Source of the DNA: Leptospira inadai serovar Lyme str. 10
Lineage (GTDB): Bacteria > Spirochaetota > Leptospiria > Leptospirales > Leptospiraceae
Length of the DNA stretch: 64,000 nt
NCBI RefSeq assembly: GCF_000243675.2
Contig: NZ_AHMM02000015.1
Span: forward strand, 372,001 to 436,000
Reading direction: 5' to 3'
Below, piece by piece: positions 44,653 through 55,786 of this stretch (position 1 is its first letter; every line of letters starts with the position of its first letter). The position numbers and the translations under genes were made by a program. Below the pieces are notes generated by a model, which saw only the letters and a list, made by a program, of their open reading frames with translations, was not told the origin of the DNA and ran no database searches.

Positions 44653-45318
44653 TTGCCCACGGGAAACTTCGAACCGGAAGAATCCCGTTTTTTCCCCCAC
44701 GGGATTCCCTGCGGGATTGATGAAGCGGGTCGGGGACCTTATGCGGGTCCCTTATCGCTCGCGCTGGTCGCATTTTCTCCTGAAATTCTAGAATCTATCC
44801 TGGTCGGTAAGAACTTATCGGGATTGAACGATTCCAAAAAACTTTCCGAATCCAAACGAGAGATACTCTATTCCCAAATACGGGAAATGGCAAGTATATG
44901 CTGTCATACTTTCGTATCCCACACCTTCATAGATAATAACGGAATCAATAGAGCCGTCCTTGAAGGGATTCGGAAGTGTTATAGAATGGCACTTCGAACG
45001 CCGATAGCGATAGTAGGCGGTTCGTTGACTCTTCTGATCGATGGAAATTACAACTTTTCAAAATATCCCGAATCAAAGTCCATTTCGTCTAAGTCTCATT
45101 ATTATACGAAGGGGGATTCCCGTATTGTAAGCATCTCGGCCGCTTCCATCATCGCAAAAGTAACTCGGGATCGTTGGATGAAAGGAATCGCCGGTAAATT
45201 TCCCGGCTACGGATTCGAATCGCATAAAGGTTACGGTAGTGCGGGACATGAGGAAGCGATCAGAACCCTAGGTCTCTGTCGAATTCACCGGCGCTCCTTT
45301 ACGAAGAAATTCCAATGA
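44653..45318 (+). CDS. rnhB: Ribonuclease HII
   Basis: A 221-residue RNase HII that nicks at ribonucleotides in [17 protein letters not shown] carries the catalytic Asp-Glu, LIDGNYNF the third acidic residue, and [20 protein letters not shown] and the GYGSAGH motif follow. TTG at 44653 is the likely start; no in-frame ATG precedes the DEAGRG motif. The rplS-rnhB order is conserved. Confidence 0.95.
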   Translation: MPTGNFEPEESRFFPHGIPCGIDEAGRGPYAGPLSLALVAFSPEILESILVGKNLSGLNDSKKLSESKREILYSQIREMASICCHTFVSHTFIDNNGINRAVLEGIRKCYRMALRTPIAIVGGSLTLLIDGNYNFSKYPESKSISSKSHYYTKGDSRIVSISAASIIAKVTRDRWMKGIAGKFPGYGFESHKGYGSAGHEEAIRTLGLCRIHRRSFTKKFQ

Positions 45319-46127
45319 GTCCTATCCCGCCAGTTCCATTCAATCCCAGAGAAGTTCCGAAGGTGCCGCAGGTCAGAAATCCGGACGCGGAACCGGTCCG
45401 AAGTGTAGATTCAGTCGGATTTATACATCTTATTTCACCGCCCGAGACGTTTGAAGGCGAATCGAAGGCAGCTCCTTTTTTTAGAGTTTGGGTTAGGGAG
45501 GGAAGCAAAGAGGGAAAAGCAAAGCTATTCTGGGAGGGCGAGACTCACGAAGTTCGCACCGAAACTCCCTTACTCGAGGGAGAAGAGTTAAAATTAGAAC
45601 GCTTCCTGACCGGCCAAGGTTCCAAATGGAGAATCCAAGAAAGACGAATAACGGAGAAGTCGGAATCGAACGAAGTTTTCTCTCCCTCCAAAACCGGGTT
45701 ACTCGGAACTCTGGAAAAACTTCTGAAACATGAGGATGGCCCGCAGTCCCAGGAAGGAATTCTTGCCTTCCTGAAGACGTATTTTCCGTTTCTAAATTGG
45801 AAACCGGATACTCTAGTTTTTTCTTGGGACCTTCCAAAAGACGGGCATGCCGAAGGATATTTAGGGGATGATGATGCTCAGGGCAGAGTTTTTATTTTGC
45901 GAATTGAAAACAAAACTGGGGACCCGAGTTTATACCGCCTTCAATGGAAAAAGAAGGACGCATCGGACTTGATTCTAGAAGCCACTTATAGTAGCTTTAA
46001 AATGTACTTGCATATGGGAGAAAATCGGAAAAAATTCATGCAATTTCTGGAAGAATACGGTGTACAATTCCAAGAAGTCAGAATTTCGTACAAACCTTCC
46101 TATCAGAGGAGGGAATGGAACGCGTGA
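45315..46127 (+). CDS. YlqG-like protein, possible FliK-like flagellar hook-length factor relative
   Basis: A 270-residue protein with no signal peptide or membrane segment. The N-terminus is Pro-rich ([19 protein letters not shown]). The C-terminal half has strands around [11 protein letters not shown] and [11 protein letters not shown] do not recognise a motif that proves function. The call rests on context: it overlaps rnhB by four bases and precedes an FlhB-C-like gene, exactly as ylqG precedes ylqH in Bacillus, where YlqG resembles FliK. The low-complexity N-terminus and globular C-terminus fit a FliK-type layout. Confidence 0.5.
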   Translation: MSPIPPVPFNPREVPKVPQVRNPDAEPVRSVDSVGFIHLISPPETFEGESKAAPFFRVWVREGSKEGKAKLFWEGETHEVRTETPLLEGEELKLERFLTGQGSKWRIQERRITEKSESNEVFSPSKTGLLGTLEKLLKHEDGPQSQEGILAFLKTYFPFLNWKPDTLVFSWDLPKDGHAEGYLGDDDAQGRVFILRIENKTGDPSLYRLQWKKKDASDLILEATYSSFKMYLHMGENRKKFMQFLEEYGVQFQEVRISYKPSYQRREWNA

Positions 46128-46381
46128 AATTAGGAATTGCTCTTAAGTTCGTCCCGAATCTAAAATCGGCTCCTAAAGTCATAGCAACCGGAGAAGGTTT
46201 TTTAGCGGATCGAATTCGCCAAGTTGCCGAGCATCATAAGATTCCAGTCGTAGCGAACGCTCCATTGGCCGAAGCTTTATCCCCATTACCCGTAGGAGAG
46301 GAAATTCCGGAGAATTTATATCGAGCAGTTGCAGCCGTTTTCGCATACTTGTTAGGAGAAAACGCGCCAAGTGAAATGTAA
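46115..46381 (+). CDS. FlhX/YlqH, stand-alone FlhB cytoplasmic-domain homologue
   Basis: An 88-residue protein equal to the part of FlhB that lies after the NPTH autocleavage site. GIALKFVPNLKSAPKVIATGEGFLADRIRQVAEHHKIPVV matches FlhB-CC, and PLAEALSPLPVGEEIPENLYRAVAAVFAYL its C-terminus. It has no membrane part and no NPTH. Such FlhX proteins are known to replace the FlhB C-fragment in flagellar export switching. It overlaps the YlqG-like gene by 13 bases. Confidence 0.85.
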   Translation: MERVKLGIALKFVPNLKSAPKVIATGEGFLADRIRQVAEHHKIPVVANAPLAEALSPLPVGEEIPENLYRAVAAVFAYLLGENAPSEM

Positions 46382-46396
46382 TAAGGAATTGAAAAA

Positions 46397-47581
46397 ATGA
46401 AAAAAGTAAGTGTTGCGGAACTTAAACCGGGAATGCGGTTTTCTAAACCAGTTTATCTGGACAAAGAAAATCTCTTTATTACTTCCAATACACCCATTAC
46501 GGACTCGGACTTAGAACGACTAAAGCGCTTTGGAATTACTGAGGTTTTGACTCACGGAGATCCCCTGCAGTTAATTACGGATCCCGATTTTCTAGAAACT
46601 CAAATCGAGGATATCATCGTTAGCACGATCGTGGACGAGGACTTACTCCCGTTAAAGGGAATCTACGATAATTTAAATCGAATTAAAATCCAATTTTCCA
46701 GTTTGTACAAATCCACGTTTAACGTCGTCCAGGATGTTTATCGAAAGGCGGCAGAAGATAAAAATTTTGAATTCGGCCCGATCCGGGACCAGGCGGAGAG
46801 CCTATCGGATTTCGTTCGCCTTCATAGTAATCTTTCGTATCTTATTCTCGGGATGAATAATCCTGGCTATTATCTTTACAACCAAATCACGAATTCCACG
46901 TTTTATGCCTTGATCATCGGGAAACTGTTGGATTACTCCCGTCCCAAAATGGTAGATTTGGCAATTTCTTGCTTAGTTGCCGATGTGGGTATGACCAAGG
47001 TTCCGGCTACCGTTTCCGAAAAGACGGATCAACTAAACGACGAAGAATATAAATCCATTTTAAAACATACGATCATCGGATACCAAATCCTAACGCAAAG
47101 AATAAAAATGAAGAACAACCTCGCAGTCGTCGCTCTACAGCATCATGAGAGATATGACGGCAAAGGATACCCGCAAAAATTGGCGGCGACTGCCATCGAA
47201 GAGGCCGCTCGTATCTATGCAATCGCGGACAATTTTTCGGCGTTGATTACGAATCGTCCGCATCGAAAACGAATTTTACCTCACGAAGCGATAAAATCGA
47301 TGATCAGCATGGATGTCGGTAAGTTCGATCTGAAAATCGTTCGCACGTTCCTAAATCACGTCTCTCTATATCCGGTCGGATCCTGCGTTGAGCTTTCCGA
47401 TAAGAGAGTCGGACTCGTTTTAAGCTCTAACCCGGATAAGCCGCTTAGGCCGAGTATTCGGATCGTAAAAGACGAATACGGTACGTTCGTGCGAAATTTA
47501 ATTTTAGTCGATCTAGTAAAAGAAAATCATCTATTCATAGTAAAGGCTTTGGATTTACAGGAAGCGACTAACGCGCATTAA
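46397..47581 (+). CDS. HD-GYP-domain protein with degenerate metal site
   Basis: A 394-residue cytosolic protein. The N-terminus ([31 protein letters not shown]) resembles the domain preceding HD-GYP phosphodiesterases. The HD-GYP part keeps the second half ([22 protein letters not shown] at residues 249-259; ADNFSALI). The canonical HD pair is A195-D196 (LVADVGM), and the first metal histidine appears to be asparagine (ITNSTFYAL). Cyclic-di-GMP hydrolysis is therefore doubtful; binding is possible through the intact GYP segment. It follows flhX by 15 bases. Confidence 0.78.
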   Translation: MKKVSVAELKPGMRFSKPVYLDKENLFITSNTPITDSDLERLKRFGITEVLTHGDPLQLITDPDFLETQIEDIIVSTIVDEDLLPLKGIYDNLNRIKIQFSSLYKSTFNVVQDVYRKAAEDKNFEFGPIRDQAESLSDFVRLHSNLSYLILGMNNPGYYLYNQITNSTFYALIIGKLLDYSRPKMVDLAISCLVADVGMTKVPATVSEKTDQLNDEEYKSILKHTIIGYQILTQRIKMKNNLAVVALQHHERYDGKGYPQKLAATAIEEAARIYAIADNFSALITNRPHRKRILPHEAIKSMISMDVGKFDLKIVRTFLNHVSLYPVGSCVELSDKRVGLVLSSNPDKPLRPSIRIVKDEYGTFVRNLILVDLVKENHLFIVKALDLQEATNAH

Positions 47582-47644
47582 CGAAAAATTTTCAGAGCGG
47601 AAAACCCTCTCCGATAGCAAGGATTTTGAAACCGATCCTAATGC

Positions 47645-48001
47645 ATGGACGACCTTTACGGAAAGCAGAAAAAAGGGAAACTCGGAGAGGACACCGTCGT
47701 AAACTTTCTAATTCTAAGCGGACATACGATTTTAGAAAGGAATTACCGTTTACGATTCGGGGAAATCGACATAATCAGCCTGCGCGAGAACCTGATATTT
47801 TTTACGGAAGTCAAGCATTGGAATAGCCGTTTATTCGTACATCCGTTAGAAACCTTCAATAAAACAAAGGAAACGAAGATGAAATTAGCGGCGGAAGTTT
47901 ATTTATCCACGCACGTTTCCTTAAGACGTTGTTTTGTCTCTTTCTGTTTGGCCTTTTTAAACGAAAAAAGGGAACTGAATTTTTATCGTAACCTATTTTG
48001 A
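47645..48001 (+). CDS. yraN: UPF0102 (YraN) family nuclease-fold protein
   Basis: A 118-residue protein of the restriction-endonuclease-like fold. KGKLGEDTVVNFLILSGHTILERNYR, FGEIDIISL and FFTEVKHW match the family order GE-x-D-(x)-EVK that makes a nuclease metal site. YraN often follows rnhB, as it nearly does here. The biochemical role is unknown. The C-terminal part lacks the typical R(F/V)D-stretch but the fold core is present. Confidence 0.82.
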   Translation: MDDLYGKQKKGKLGEDTVVNFLILSGHTILERNYRLRFGEIDIISLRENLIFFTEVKHWNSRLFVHPLETFNKTKETKMKLAAEVYLSTHVSLRRCFVSFCLAFLNEKRELNFYRNLF

Positions 48002-48070
48002 AAACCTTCGTTAAGCGATCTTGAATTCGGGTCGATTTTCGAATTGTCTGCGGGTTCTCAAGGATGAGGA

Positions 48071-48294
<224 letters not shown>

Positions 48295-48323
48295 CCACAA
48301 ATAAAAACGTCGAAAGGACCTAC

Positions 48324-49859
48324 TTAGGCAGCGGCCCTGTTTTCCGGAAACCATCCGGAATTTAGGAAAACAAGGGCCTCCTCCAAATGTCTCTCTTCCA
48401 CTTCTCCGCTTTCCTCCAAATCGGCAATTGTCCTTCCTAGCTTTCTCAATTGAAGCGCTTTCCGAATACTAAGTCCTCGCTTTTGAACCGCCCTTGAAAC
48501 CAGCTCTTTGCATTTTGTCGAAAGGTGGATCGTCTCTAAAATTTCTTCGCCTCTCAGGGCGCCGTTATATAATTTTCCGGTTTTCTGAAATAACCGGACC
48601 TCCTGCATTCTTGCCGCTCTTGCGACCGATGCGCGCAGAAGTTCCAGGTCGATCGTTACCCGTTCTCGATTCGGTTTGCTCCCAGTCTTTAAATGTAGAA
48701 ATATTTCGATACGATCCAGGAACGGTCCCGTCACGGAAGATTGATAGGCCTGCACTTTTTGCGATCTACAAAAACAAGGCCGATCAAAGGCTTGGAAGTA
48801 ACCGCAGGGACAAGGATTCATCGCACCGATGAGTAGGAAAGGGCAGGGATACGTGATCGAACCGGAAATTCGTGAAACGGTAATAAGACCTTCTTCCATC
48901 GGCTCTCGCAATGCTTGCAGAGTTCCCGATCTAAATTCGGCCAATTCGTCTAGGAAAAGAATTCCGTGACTCGCCAAAGTAACCTCTCCCATATTCAAAG
49001 TTCGGGAACCTCCAACGAGTGCAATATCCGAGGTAGTATGATGAGGACTCCGAAACGGACGAGCCACCTCCAAATCGAATACCAACTCACGGAGAGAACG
49101 AAGAGACAGGAGATCGAGCGCTTCCGATTCCCGAATCGGGGGTAGAAGAGTAAACGCGAGTCTCGCGAGAAGGCTTTTTCCTGCGCCAGGGGGACCCGAT
49201 AAGAGACAATGGTGCCAACCCGCTACCGCTATTTGAATCGCTCTTAATCCGGGTAGCTGGTCTTGGTATACTTCGATTCTTTCGCGAAAGGATTCCTCCT
49301 TAATTTTCAAAGATTCTTTTTTTTCCGGACGTAATTTTCCTGAAAGTAAGGCTTCCAAATCACGCAAATGGCGAATCGAATAAATGGGAAACTTACTTTG
49401 TAAGGCGGCTTCCTGGCGATTTTCAAAGGGAACCACGGCTCCCTGACAGCTATCTTTTGCAGTCTGCTGAAGAATCGGTAGGATCCCCTTTACTGGACGA
49501 AGGCTTCCGTCTAATCCTAATTCTCCTAAGAGCAGTAGATCTTTCAATAGATCCGTTTGATTGCATTGCCCCGTAAGCGTGAGAAGCCCGGCCGCAATCG
49601 GTAGATCGAGATAGGTTCCTTCCTTTTTTTTCCCTGCGGGTCCTAAATGAACTAGAACGTTTAAAAGAGGGTAGTCGAAGCCGCTATTTTCGATCGCAAT
49701 TCTAATCCGATCGGCGGATTCTTTTATGGCGGTGGCAGCTAATCCTGTAATCGTAAAGCGAGGTATTCCGCGTTTTAAATTGACTTCGACTTGAACAGGA
49801 AATGCCTGCAAACCTTCCAGAGAAGCCCCTTTTAATCGGATCAATCGGATATCTTCCAT
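48324..49859 (-). CDS. comM: ComM/YifB-type Mg-chelatase-like AAA+ ATPase
   Basis: A 511-residue protein. The N-terminal domain (VEVNLKRGIPRFTITGLAATAIKES, LVHLGPAGKKKEGTYLDLPIA) is the ChlI-like fold. Walker A is GPPGAGKSLLARL, and LFLDELAEF is the Walker B. NPCPCGYF with CFC is a cysteine-rich stretch. The C-terminal Mg-chelatase domain closes the protein. ATG at 49859 is chosen because the family starts just before MEDIRL; the in-frame extension to 50039 lacks similarity and overlaps the divergent gene. In transformable bacteria ComM promotes branch migration during recombination. Confidence 0.92.
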   Translation of the reverse strand: MEDIRLIRLKGASLEGLQAFPVQVEVNLKRGIPRFTITGLAATAIKESADRIRIAIENSGFDYPLLNVLVHLGPAGKKKEGTYLDLPIAAGLLTLTGQCNQTDLLKDLLLLGELGLDGSLRPVKGILPILQQTAKDSCQGAVVPFENRQEAALQSKFPIYSIRHLRDLEALLSGKLRPEKKESLKIKEESFRERIEVYQDQLPGLRAIQIAVAGWHHCLLSGPPGAGKSLLARLAFTLLPPIRESEALDLLSLRSLRELVFDLEVARPFRSPHHTTSDIALVGGSRTLNMGEVTLASHGILFLDELAEFRSGTLQALREPMEEGLITVSRISGSITYPCPFLLIGAMNPCPCGYFQAFDRPCFCRSQKVQAYQSSVTGPFLDRIEIFLHLKTGSKPNRERVTIDLELLRASVARAARMQEVRLFQKTGKLYNGALRGEEILETIHLSTKCKELVSRAVQKRGLSIRKALQLRKLGRTIADLEESGEVEERHLEEALVFLNSGWFPENRAAA

Positions 49860-49950
49860 ACGGAAAACAGGTGCGAGAAAAGTTCCTCTAAACGCTTTTT
49901 TTCGAAAAACTAGTTTATCCCTTCCGGTACCCAAATAACCTTTGCCTGAA

Positions 49951-50316
49951 ATGGTGCGAATACCTGCGTTTCTCCTGGCTCTACTGTTCTTAAACTGTGG
50001 TTCCAGGCTGATTAAGCAGGATAAATTATCCGATATCAATGCGTATTACCTGGATAAGGTCTATGCGCTCAAGAAGGATACGAAAGTGTCCCCGACTGAG
50101 ACCTTTAAGAAAGGAATGCTAGTCCGGATATACATAGAATCGACCCCTTCACTTGTGAAAATCAAATGCTTCCCAGCCGATCAAAAGCGGGAACATGCGA
50201 TCGGTAGGCTCTTGGCTTACCAGGTGAACGACGATTTCGAGAAAAAATCCATTAAGATTGAAGACTTGGATAAACTGATCGATAATGAGCTCACGGAATA
50301 TAAAAAGAAAAAATAA
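49951..50316 (+). CDS. Small lipoprotein of unknown function
   Basis: From ATG at 49951 the protein has 121 residues; a TTG at 49942 adds three. The signal [15 protein letters not shown] ends in a lipobox-like LFLNC, so C15 (counted from the ATG) is the likely lipidated cysteine. The mature part has charged residues and a beta-type segment ([19 protein letters not shown]). It overlaps the LysM-M23 gene by 32 bases, suggesting a shared envelope role. No clear family. Confidence 0.6.
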   Translation: MVRIPAFLLALLFLNCGSRLIKQDKLSDINAYYLDKVYALKKDTKVSPTETFKKGMLVRIYIESTPSLVKIKCFPADQKREHAIGRLLAYQVNDDFEKKSIKIEDLDKLIDNELTEYKKKK

Positions 50317-51298
50317 GCGTCTCCGACTGACCGGTTCAAGAACCGAAGTACGCCAGACCGATATTAAATACGTGAACCGGACGATTCTTTACCTTCCGAT
50401 AATTTCGGCGTTAGTCGCGTCGTCGCTATCGGCCGATCCCCTTAAAAATTACGATTCGGCTATTAGCGATTATACCAGCAAGGATTCTTCCTTCTTCACC
50501 GATCGCGAAGAGCGAAAGATAAAGCAATTATTCTCACAATCTCCGGATGAATGGGAAGCGGATAAATATTCGGCGGTTAGCTATCATAAGGATAAATCGA
50601 ATATAGAATTACCGGCATTCATTAATATTAATCCCGTCATTTCCTCTAAGATCGTTCACCAAAGCGGCATAATCATCAAGAATTACATCGTAAAACCGAA
50701 GGATACTCTCTTTAGAATCGCCAAGACTCTCAAAACGACGGCTGCGCGCATCACCGAAGCCAATAGTCTTCAGAAAGGCTCCGTCTTAAAAGTTGGCCAA
50801 AGCTTAAGCGTACCTATAAAGGTGGCGAACGCAACTCGACAAAAAATCGAACACCGAAGAGTCTTTTTAACACCCGTCGTAAATTCCAGAATTACATCTC
50901 GGTACGGTCGCCGAAAAGACCCTTTCCACACCGGCACCGGGGGATATCACACCGGAATCGACTTAGCGGGTCCCCAGGGAGCCCCCATCTTAGCGTCCGC
51001 CGAAGGAACCGTTTCCTTTGCCGGAGTAAACGGGGGGTACGGGAATACGGTAATTGTCGATCACGGAAACGGTTACAAAACAATGTATGCACATTGTGCG
51101 AAAATAACCGTCGAACAGGGAACCAAAGTTAGAGCCGGAACGGTCATAGGTGGAGTAGGTCGCACCGGTTCTGCCACCGGTTCTCACCTTCATTTTGAAG
51201 TGTTTCTAAACGGTACTAGGATCAACCCGGAGATCGCACTTAGGAAAACTTTAAAAATTGTCACTAACCTGGAAACAGGGAAGGTGGCGAGACTCTAA
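50285..51298 (+). CDS. LysM-M23 family peptidoglycan endopeptidase
   Basis: A 337-residue exported protein. A hydrophobic segment (about residues 33-49, [16 protein letters not shown]) acts as signal or anchor. A LysM domain ([39 protein letters not shown]) at about 138-182 binds peptidoglycan. The C-terminal M23 domain has [14 protein letters not shown] and the zinc-site ending HLHFEVF. Both conserved histidines and the [10 protein letters not shown] context suggest an active D,D- or D,L-endopeptidase. A Thr/Ala-rich linker joins the two. It is upstream of the type II secretion operon but separated by 93 bases. Confidence 0.9.
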   Translation: MSSRNIKRKNKRLRLTGSRTEVRQTDIKYVNRTILYLPIISALVASSLSADPLKNYDSAISDYTSKDSSFFTDREERKIKQLFSQSPDEWEADKYSAVSYHKDKSNIELPAFININPVISSKIVHQSGIIIKNYIVKPKDTLFRIAKTLKTTAARITEANSLQKGSVLKVGQSLSVPIKVANATRQKIEHRRVFLTPVVNSRITSRYGRRKDPFHTGTGGYHTGIDLAGPQGAPILASAEGTVSFAGVNGGYGNTVIVDHGNGYKTMYAHCAKITVEQGTKVRAGTVIGGVGRTGSATGSHLHFEVFLNGTRINPEIALRKTLKIVTNLETGKVARL

Positions 51299-51391
51299 CT
51301 ACCCCATAGAAATCTTTGCCCATCGGACCCCGGTCCCCTTTTAGCAGAAGGAGATTCCTATATCGGGTGCCGGTTCTGAGGAGGGCTAAGG

Positions 51392-52300
51392 GTGCTGATG
51401 AACGCGTTTTTTATCGAATTACGGAAGAATACTTTTTACGCCCTGATTCCGATCGTTATTTTGTTTTCCCTTTCCTTAGCGTATTTATTTAGGGGAGTAC
51501 TCTTGCTATTTCTAATACCCGATATTCAGACCGGCTCCTCGTCCGCGTCGATCCGCAGATCCCCTCCTCCGATCAATATTGCGATGTCCTCTTACGAAGA
51601 AATGGTTACCGGAAATTTATTTCGGGGAAGCCTTGCTCCCTTACCGGGGGAAGCCGGTGCCGGTGCAGAATCGGGACTCCCTCCGGATACGGGAGAGGGC
51701 GAAGAAATGAGAGTTACCGGAACTCTGAGCGGTCACTGGAGTTTCGCTCGGGTTACGATCTTGGAGAAGGGGAAACAGGCCGCCGAAGAGTTCGCTACCG
51801 GAGAAACGGTAGGCGGCTATAAAATCAAGGCGATCAATTTAAACCATGTAGTACTGGAAAAAGGAAGCGGCTCTCTAAAAGTGGAAATCGGGCAGACTCC
51901 CGGAGAAGCCAGAGCCAAATTGGGCGCGGGACTGGCTACGGCTGATGCCGGCTCCAAAAATACTGCGGCTGGAGACTCTATCCGCAAAATTCTATCCAGA
52001 CAAGACGTTAATAAAAAGTTAAAAGATCCGACCGGCATCTATAAAAACGCCCGATTCGGACCCTATATGGAGAATAATGCGATTACCGGCTACAAGATTT
52101 ATAGTATCGGCAACGACCATATTTTCTACGCATTGGGTGCGAGAAGCGGAGACGTAATTCGAAGAGTAAATGGTATGCCCTTGAATGAAACCGAAAAGAT
52201 GCTCGAAATCTGGAACTCCATTAAAACGGCCGAAAAAGTTTCCGTAGATGTGGAACGAGGCGGGAAAGTTCTCTCCTATGAATTTATCATTCGAAATTGA
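51392..52300 (+). CDS. gspC: Type II secretion system protein GspC
   Basis: A 302-residue inner-membrane protein. One transmembrane segment (about residues 17-40) leads into a Pro/Ser-rich linker, the homology region around LFRGSLAP to [14 protein letters not shown], and a C-terminal PDZ-like part ([36 protein letters not shown]). GspC bridges the inner-membrane platform and the secretin. The GTG at 51392 is preferred since gaggagg lies seven bases before; an ATG at 51398 is an alternative. It starts the gsp operon. Confidence 0.85.
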   Translation: MLMNAFFIELRKNTFYALIPIVILFSLSLAYLFRGVLLLFLIPDIQTGSSSASIRRSPPPINIAMSSYEEMVTGNLFRGSLAPLPGEAGAGAESGLPPDTGEGEEMRVTGTLSGHWSFARVTILEKGKQAAEEFATGETVGGYKIKAINLNHVVLEKGSGSLKVEIGQTPGEARAKLGAGLATADAGSKNTAAGDSIRKILSRQDVNKKLKDPTGIYKNARFGPYMENNAITGYKIYSIGNDHIFYALGARSGDVIRRVNGMPLNETEKMLEIWNSIKTAEKVSVDVERGGKVLSYEFIIRN

Positions 52301-52307
52301 AGGTTGC

Positions 52308-54098
52308 ATGCGAAGTTTAGATCCTAAAATCAGGTACCTTAAAACAGCTACAATTACTCTATTACTGTTTTTAACTTCTACCGAAACGATCCTTTCCCAA
52401 TCCACCAAGAAAGGAACCAAGCGTTCGACACCGCCGACCGAAGACGCGAGAGAAAGGACCTTCTTTGCGAACTGGCGAGATACCGAATTAAACGATTTCC
52501 TAAAAGGTATGAGCGCGATCCTCAAGAAAAACATTCTTTTGGATGAAAGCTTAAAGGGAAAGAAAATCACCATTATTTCCCAAAAGGAAATTCCGGTCAA
52601 AAATGCGTTCGCTTTTATGAAAGCCGTTTTGGAATCGATGGGATTCGCAATCGTCGAAGAGACCGATTTAATAACGATCGTTAAGCTCAAAGACGCGTTG
52701 GCAAGATCTTCCTTTATCCGGGTCGGGAAAGAACCGATTAACGAATCCGAAGCAAGCGATAATCGAATTATCACCCAAATTATTCCGATAGAGAACGTAA
52801 AGCCTGAAGAGCTGGAGCCTATTTTAAAAAGGTTAACCTCGCCTAATACGGATATCATCGTTTATAGAAATACGAATACGATCGTACTCTCCGGTTCCAC
52901 CGCGGATATCAACAAGCTAATGGTGCTTATTAGCGAATTGGATGCTAAACCGGGAGAAACCACTCCGGGGTCGGTTTCATCAGCCGGAGACATTCACATC
53001 TATACTTTAGAGCATAGCGAGGCGGAGAAAATAGCGGCCACCCTGATTAAGTTGGATAACCCCGTTGTCGGAGATCAACCTTCGCCTGTTCCGGGACAGC
53101 CTGGAGCGCCAGCGCCCCCTCCAGCCAAAGTCGAAAAAATCAAAGCGGTTTCTCACAAAGAATCCAACTCCGTAATCGTTACTGCGACCGAAGCGGAGTG
53201 GAATGAGATTCGCAAAATTATCCGAATTTTGGATTCTTCCCGAAAACAAGTTCTGTTAGAGGTACTGATCGTCGAACTTTCTTCCACCGACCAAAACGAT
53301 TTCGGGATCGACTGGAGATATTTGAATCAGGGTCCGTACAGCCAATTTAACTCCGGCCTAGCGAAAGAAGGAAATATCATTAATTCCAGCGGACGGATGA
53401 ACCCGAACGTAAACACTCTTTCCGGATTTTCTTTAGGATTCGTACAAGCGGGATCCCAGCAAATCTTGGGTATTTTGAGTGCGAACCAAGGTAACGAAAA
53501 CTTCAACGTACTTTCCGCACCGCAAGTCTTAACTTTGGATAATCAGGAAGCGGAAATTAACGTCGGACAAGACGTCCCTGTTCGTACGCAAAGTCGTAAT
53601 GCGGGTTTGGGCGGAGCGAATGCGGTGACGGTAGATAACTACGAGTATCGGCCTACCGGAATCAAACTCAAGTTTACTCCCCATGTTAACAAGAATAATA
53701 AGATTACTTTGGATTTGCTCCAGGAAATCAAAAATATCGCTTCGATAGCCCTGACCGGCGGAAACCCCACGTTCAATAGGAGAGAAGTAAAAACTACGAT
53801 TACGTTGGAAAATAAGCAAACAATCGTGATCGGGGGTCTAATTTCTAGCGATAAGGAAAAACGACTCATTAAGATCCCACTTTTGGGCGATATCCCGTAT
53901 CTTGGTTGGATTTTCCGCAGAACTACCGAATCGAATAAAAAGACGAATCTAATGGTCTTTATTACTCCGCATATTCTGGATAATCGCGAATTGGCTGATA
54001 AGATGACGTCCAAGAAAAAACTCCAGCAAGAACGATACGAATTGGAAAGAGAAAGGATCCTAAACAAGGAAACTACGATCAAAGAAAGAGGGGAATAG
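52308..54098 (+). CDS. gspD: Type II secretion outer-membrane secretin GspD
   Basis: ATG at 52308 gives a 596-residue protein with a signal peptide ([16 protein letters not shown]) and follows gaagg; an in-frame ATG at 52248 lies inside gspC. N0/N1/N2-type domains ([44 protein letters not shown]) are followed by the secretin core: [47 protein letters not shown] and the [20 protein letters not shown] signature. A Gly/Pro-rich loop lies at about residues 265-285. It forms the channel for folded proteins. Confidence 0.95.
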   Translation: MRSLDPKIRYLKTATITLLLFLTSTETILSQSTKKGTKRSTPPTEDARERTFFANWRDTELNDFLKGMSAILKKNILLDESLKGKKITIISQKEIPVKNAFAFMKAVLESMGFAIVEETDLITIVKLKDALARSSFIRVGKEPINESEASDNRIITQIIPIENVKPEELEPILKRLTSPNTDIIVYRNTNTIVLSGSTADINKLMVLISELDAKPGETTPGSVSSAGDIHIYTLEHSEAEKIAATLIKLDNPVVGDQPSPVPGQPGAPAPPPAKVEKIKAVSHKESNSVIVTATEAEWNEIRKIIRILDSSRKQVLLEVLIVELSSTDQNDFGIDWRYLNQGPYSQFNSGLAKEGNIINSSGRMNPNVNTLSGFSLGFVQAGSQQILGILSANQGNENFNVLSAPQVLTLDNQEAEINVGQDVPVRTQSRNAGLGGANAVTVDNYEYRPTGIKLKFTPHVNKNNKITLDLLQEIKNIASIALTGGNPTFNRREVKTTITLENKQTIVIGGLISSDKEKRLIKIPLLGDIPYLGWIFRRTTESNKKTNLMVFITPHILDNRELADKMTSKKKLQQERYELERERILNKETTIKERGE

Positions 54099-54102
54099 AA
54101 AC

Positions 54103-55776
54103 GTGAAAACTCTAGGCGATATACTCGTCGAAGAGGGAATCATCTCCTCGAAAGACCTGGAGGATTCCCTTAAACTCCAGAAAAAAAACAATCTCCCGTT
54201 AGGGCATATCCTTCAAAAGAAAGGGATTGCCGGAGAGGTGGACGTACTACGTGCGATGGCCCGCTTGTACAGAATGGAATTCCAAGAAAAATTGGAATTC
54301 AAGGGTATGGAGGAAATCTATCAAAGAATTCCCCTTAAACTAATCCAAAAAAGCCGATTAGTTCCTTTCGAAGTTTCCAAAAAAACCGTGAAAGTGGCGA
54401 TTTCGGATCCTAGCGACCTACATCCGATGGATGATGTTCGTTTTAGTCTCAGGGACTATAAAGTGGAATTTATTCTCGCCCCCGAGCCGGAAATTATGAG
54501 AATCATTCATTCTCAATTCGATACGACTTCGGCGGCGGCAAAAGATCTCCTCAACGAAATGGAGGGAAGCTTTTCCGAACTAGCCGAGGGATTTGATAAC
54601 GAAACGATCGACTTATCCGATGACGCACCGATCATCAAGATGGTCAACGTAATCCTTTCCCAAGCAGTGAACGAAAGGGCATCGGACATTCACATCGAAC
54701 CGTATGAAAAAAGCTTAGTAGTGCGATACCGAATCGACGGTATTTTGCATAACGTATTGACTCCTCCGAAGTCCTATCACGCGGGGATAACGTCTCGTAT
54801 CAAGATCATGTCCAACTTGAACATCGCGGAGAACCGCCTCCCTCAGGACGGAAGGATCAAACTTAGGTTGGCCGGAAAGGACGTGGATATTCGGGTCTCT
54901 ACAATTCCTTGTCAATTCGGAGAGCGGATCGTAATGCGTCTTTTAAACAAGACGGATCAAAAATATTCGTTGGAAACCATGGGATTTTATCCGGATTTAT
55001 TAAAGGAACTCCGGAAACTTATATACCAACCCCACGGAATCATCTTAGTCACCGGACCGACCGGATCCGGAAAATCCACGACCCTGTATTCCGCATTAAC
55101 TGAATTAAATACGGAAGAGAGAAATATTATTACCTGCGAGGACCCCGTCGAATATCAGATCGAAGGAGTTTCTCAAATGCAAATGCAGGAGAAGATCGGA
55201 CTGACTTTCGCAACGGGTCTGAGAGCAATCCTACGACAAGACCCCGATGTCATCATGGTGGGAGAAATCCGGGATGAGGAAACGGCAAGAATCGCGATCC
55301 AAGCATCCTTAACCGGTCACCTAGTGTTCTCAACATTGCACACTAACGACGCCGCATCGGCTGCCACGCGTCTAGTAGATATGGGAATCGAGCCGTATCT
55401 AATCACCTCGACGGTGCTTGGATTCCTAGCCCAGCGACTCGTTCGTACGATTTGTCCAAAATGTAAAACGACTTATAAGCCGACGCCGGTGGAACTGGAA
55501 GCGCTCGGAATTGCAAGAAAAGCCCTAAAGAACGGACACCTTCATAAAGGAGAAGGTTGCCATAACTGTATGGGAACCGGTTTCAAGGGACGAACCGGCA
55601 TCTACGAATTTTTAGTGATTAATAATACGATTAAAGACGCCATTTTAGCCGGACTCGATACCACGAAGATAAACGACATAGCGATCCAGAACGGCTTTTT
55701 TACGATGCGAGAGTACGGAATTCGTAAGGTTTTGGATGGAGTGACAACTCCGGACGAAGTTCTCCGGGTAACCTGA
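54103..55776 (+). CDS. gspE: Type II secretion ATPase GspE
   Basis: A 557-residue hexameric ATPase. The N-terminal N1E domain ([20 protein letters not shown]) is present. Walker A is [11 protein letters not shown] (about residues 319-329); the Asp box, [20 protein letters not shown]alker B/His-box region and HTNDA follow. A zinc-finger pair CPKC and CHNCMGTG lies at about 450-490. It powers pseudopilus assembly with GspF and GspL. The start is GTG at 54103, four bases after gspD. Confidence 0.96.
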   Translation: MKTLGDILVEEGIISSKDLEDSLKLQKKNNLPLGHILQKKGIAGEVDVLRAMARLYRMEFQEKLEFKGMEEIYQRIPLKLIQKSRLVPFEVSKKTVKVAISDPSDLHPMDDVRFSLRDYKVEFILAPEPEIMRIIHSQFDTTSAAAKDLLNEMEGSFSELAEGFDNETIDLSDDAPIIKMVNVILSQAVNERASDIHIEPYEKSLVVRYRIDGILHNVLTPPKSYHAGITSRIKIMSNLNIAENRLPQDGRIKLRLAGKDVDIRVSTIPCQFGERIVMRLLNKTDQKYSLETMGFYPDLLKELRKLIYQPHGIILVTGPTGSGKSTTLYSALTELNTEERNIITCEDPVEYQIEGVSQMQMQEKIGLTFATGLRAILRQDPDVIMVGEIRDEETARIAIQASLTGHLVFSTLHTNDAASAATRLVDMGIEPYLITSTVLGFLAQRLVRTICPKCKTTYKPTPVELEALGIARKALKNGHLHKGEGCHNCMGTGFKGRTGIYEFLVINNTIKDAILAGLDTTKINDIAIQNGFFTMREYGIRKVLDGVTTPDEVLRVT

Positions 55777-55786
55777 TTTTATTTAC

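Noticed and set aside
49860..50039. A 60-residue N-terminal extension of comM.
   Set aside because: Family similarity starts at the ATG at 49859, and the extension would run across the divergent lipoprotein gene.
52019..52858. A 279-codon open frame on the minus strand across gspC and gspD.
   Set aside because: It overlaps two well-supported secretion genes, has no motif, and its composition matches the complement of coding sequence.
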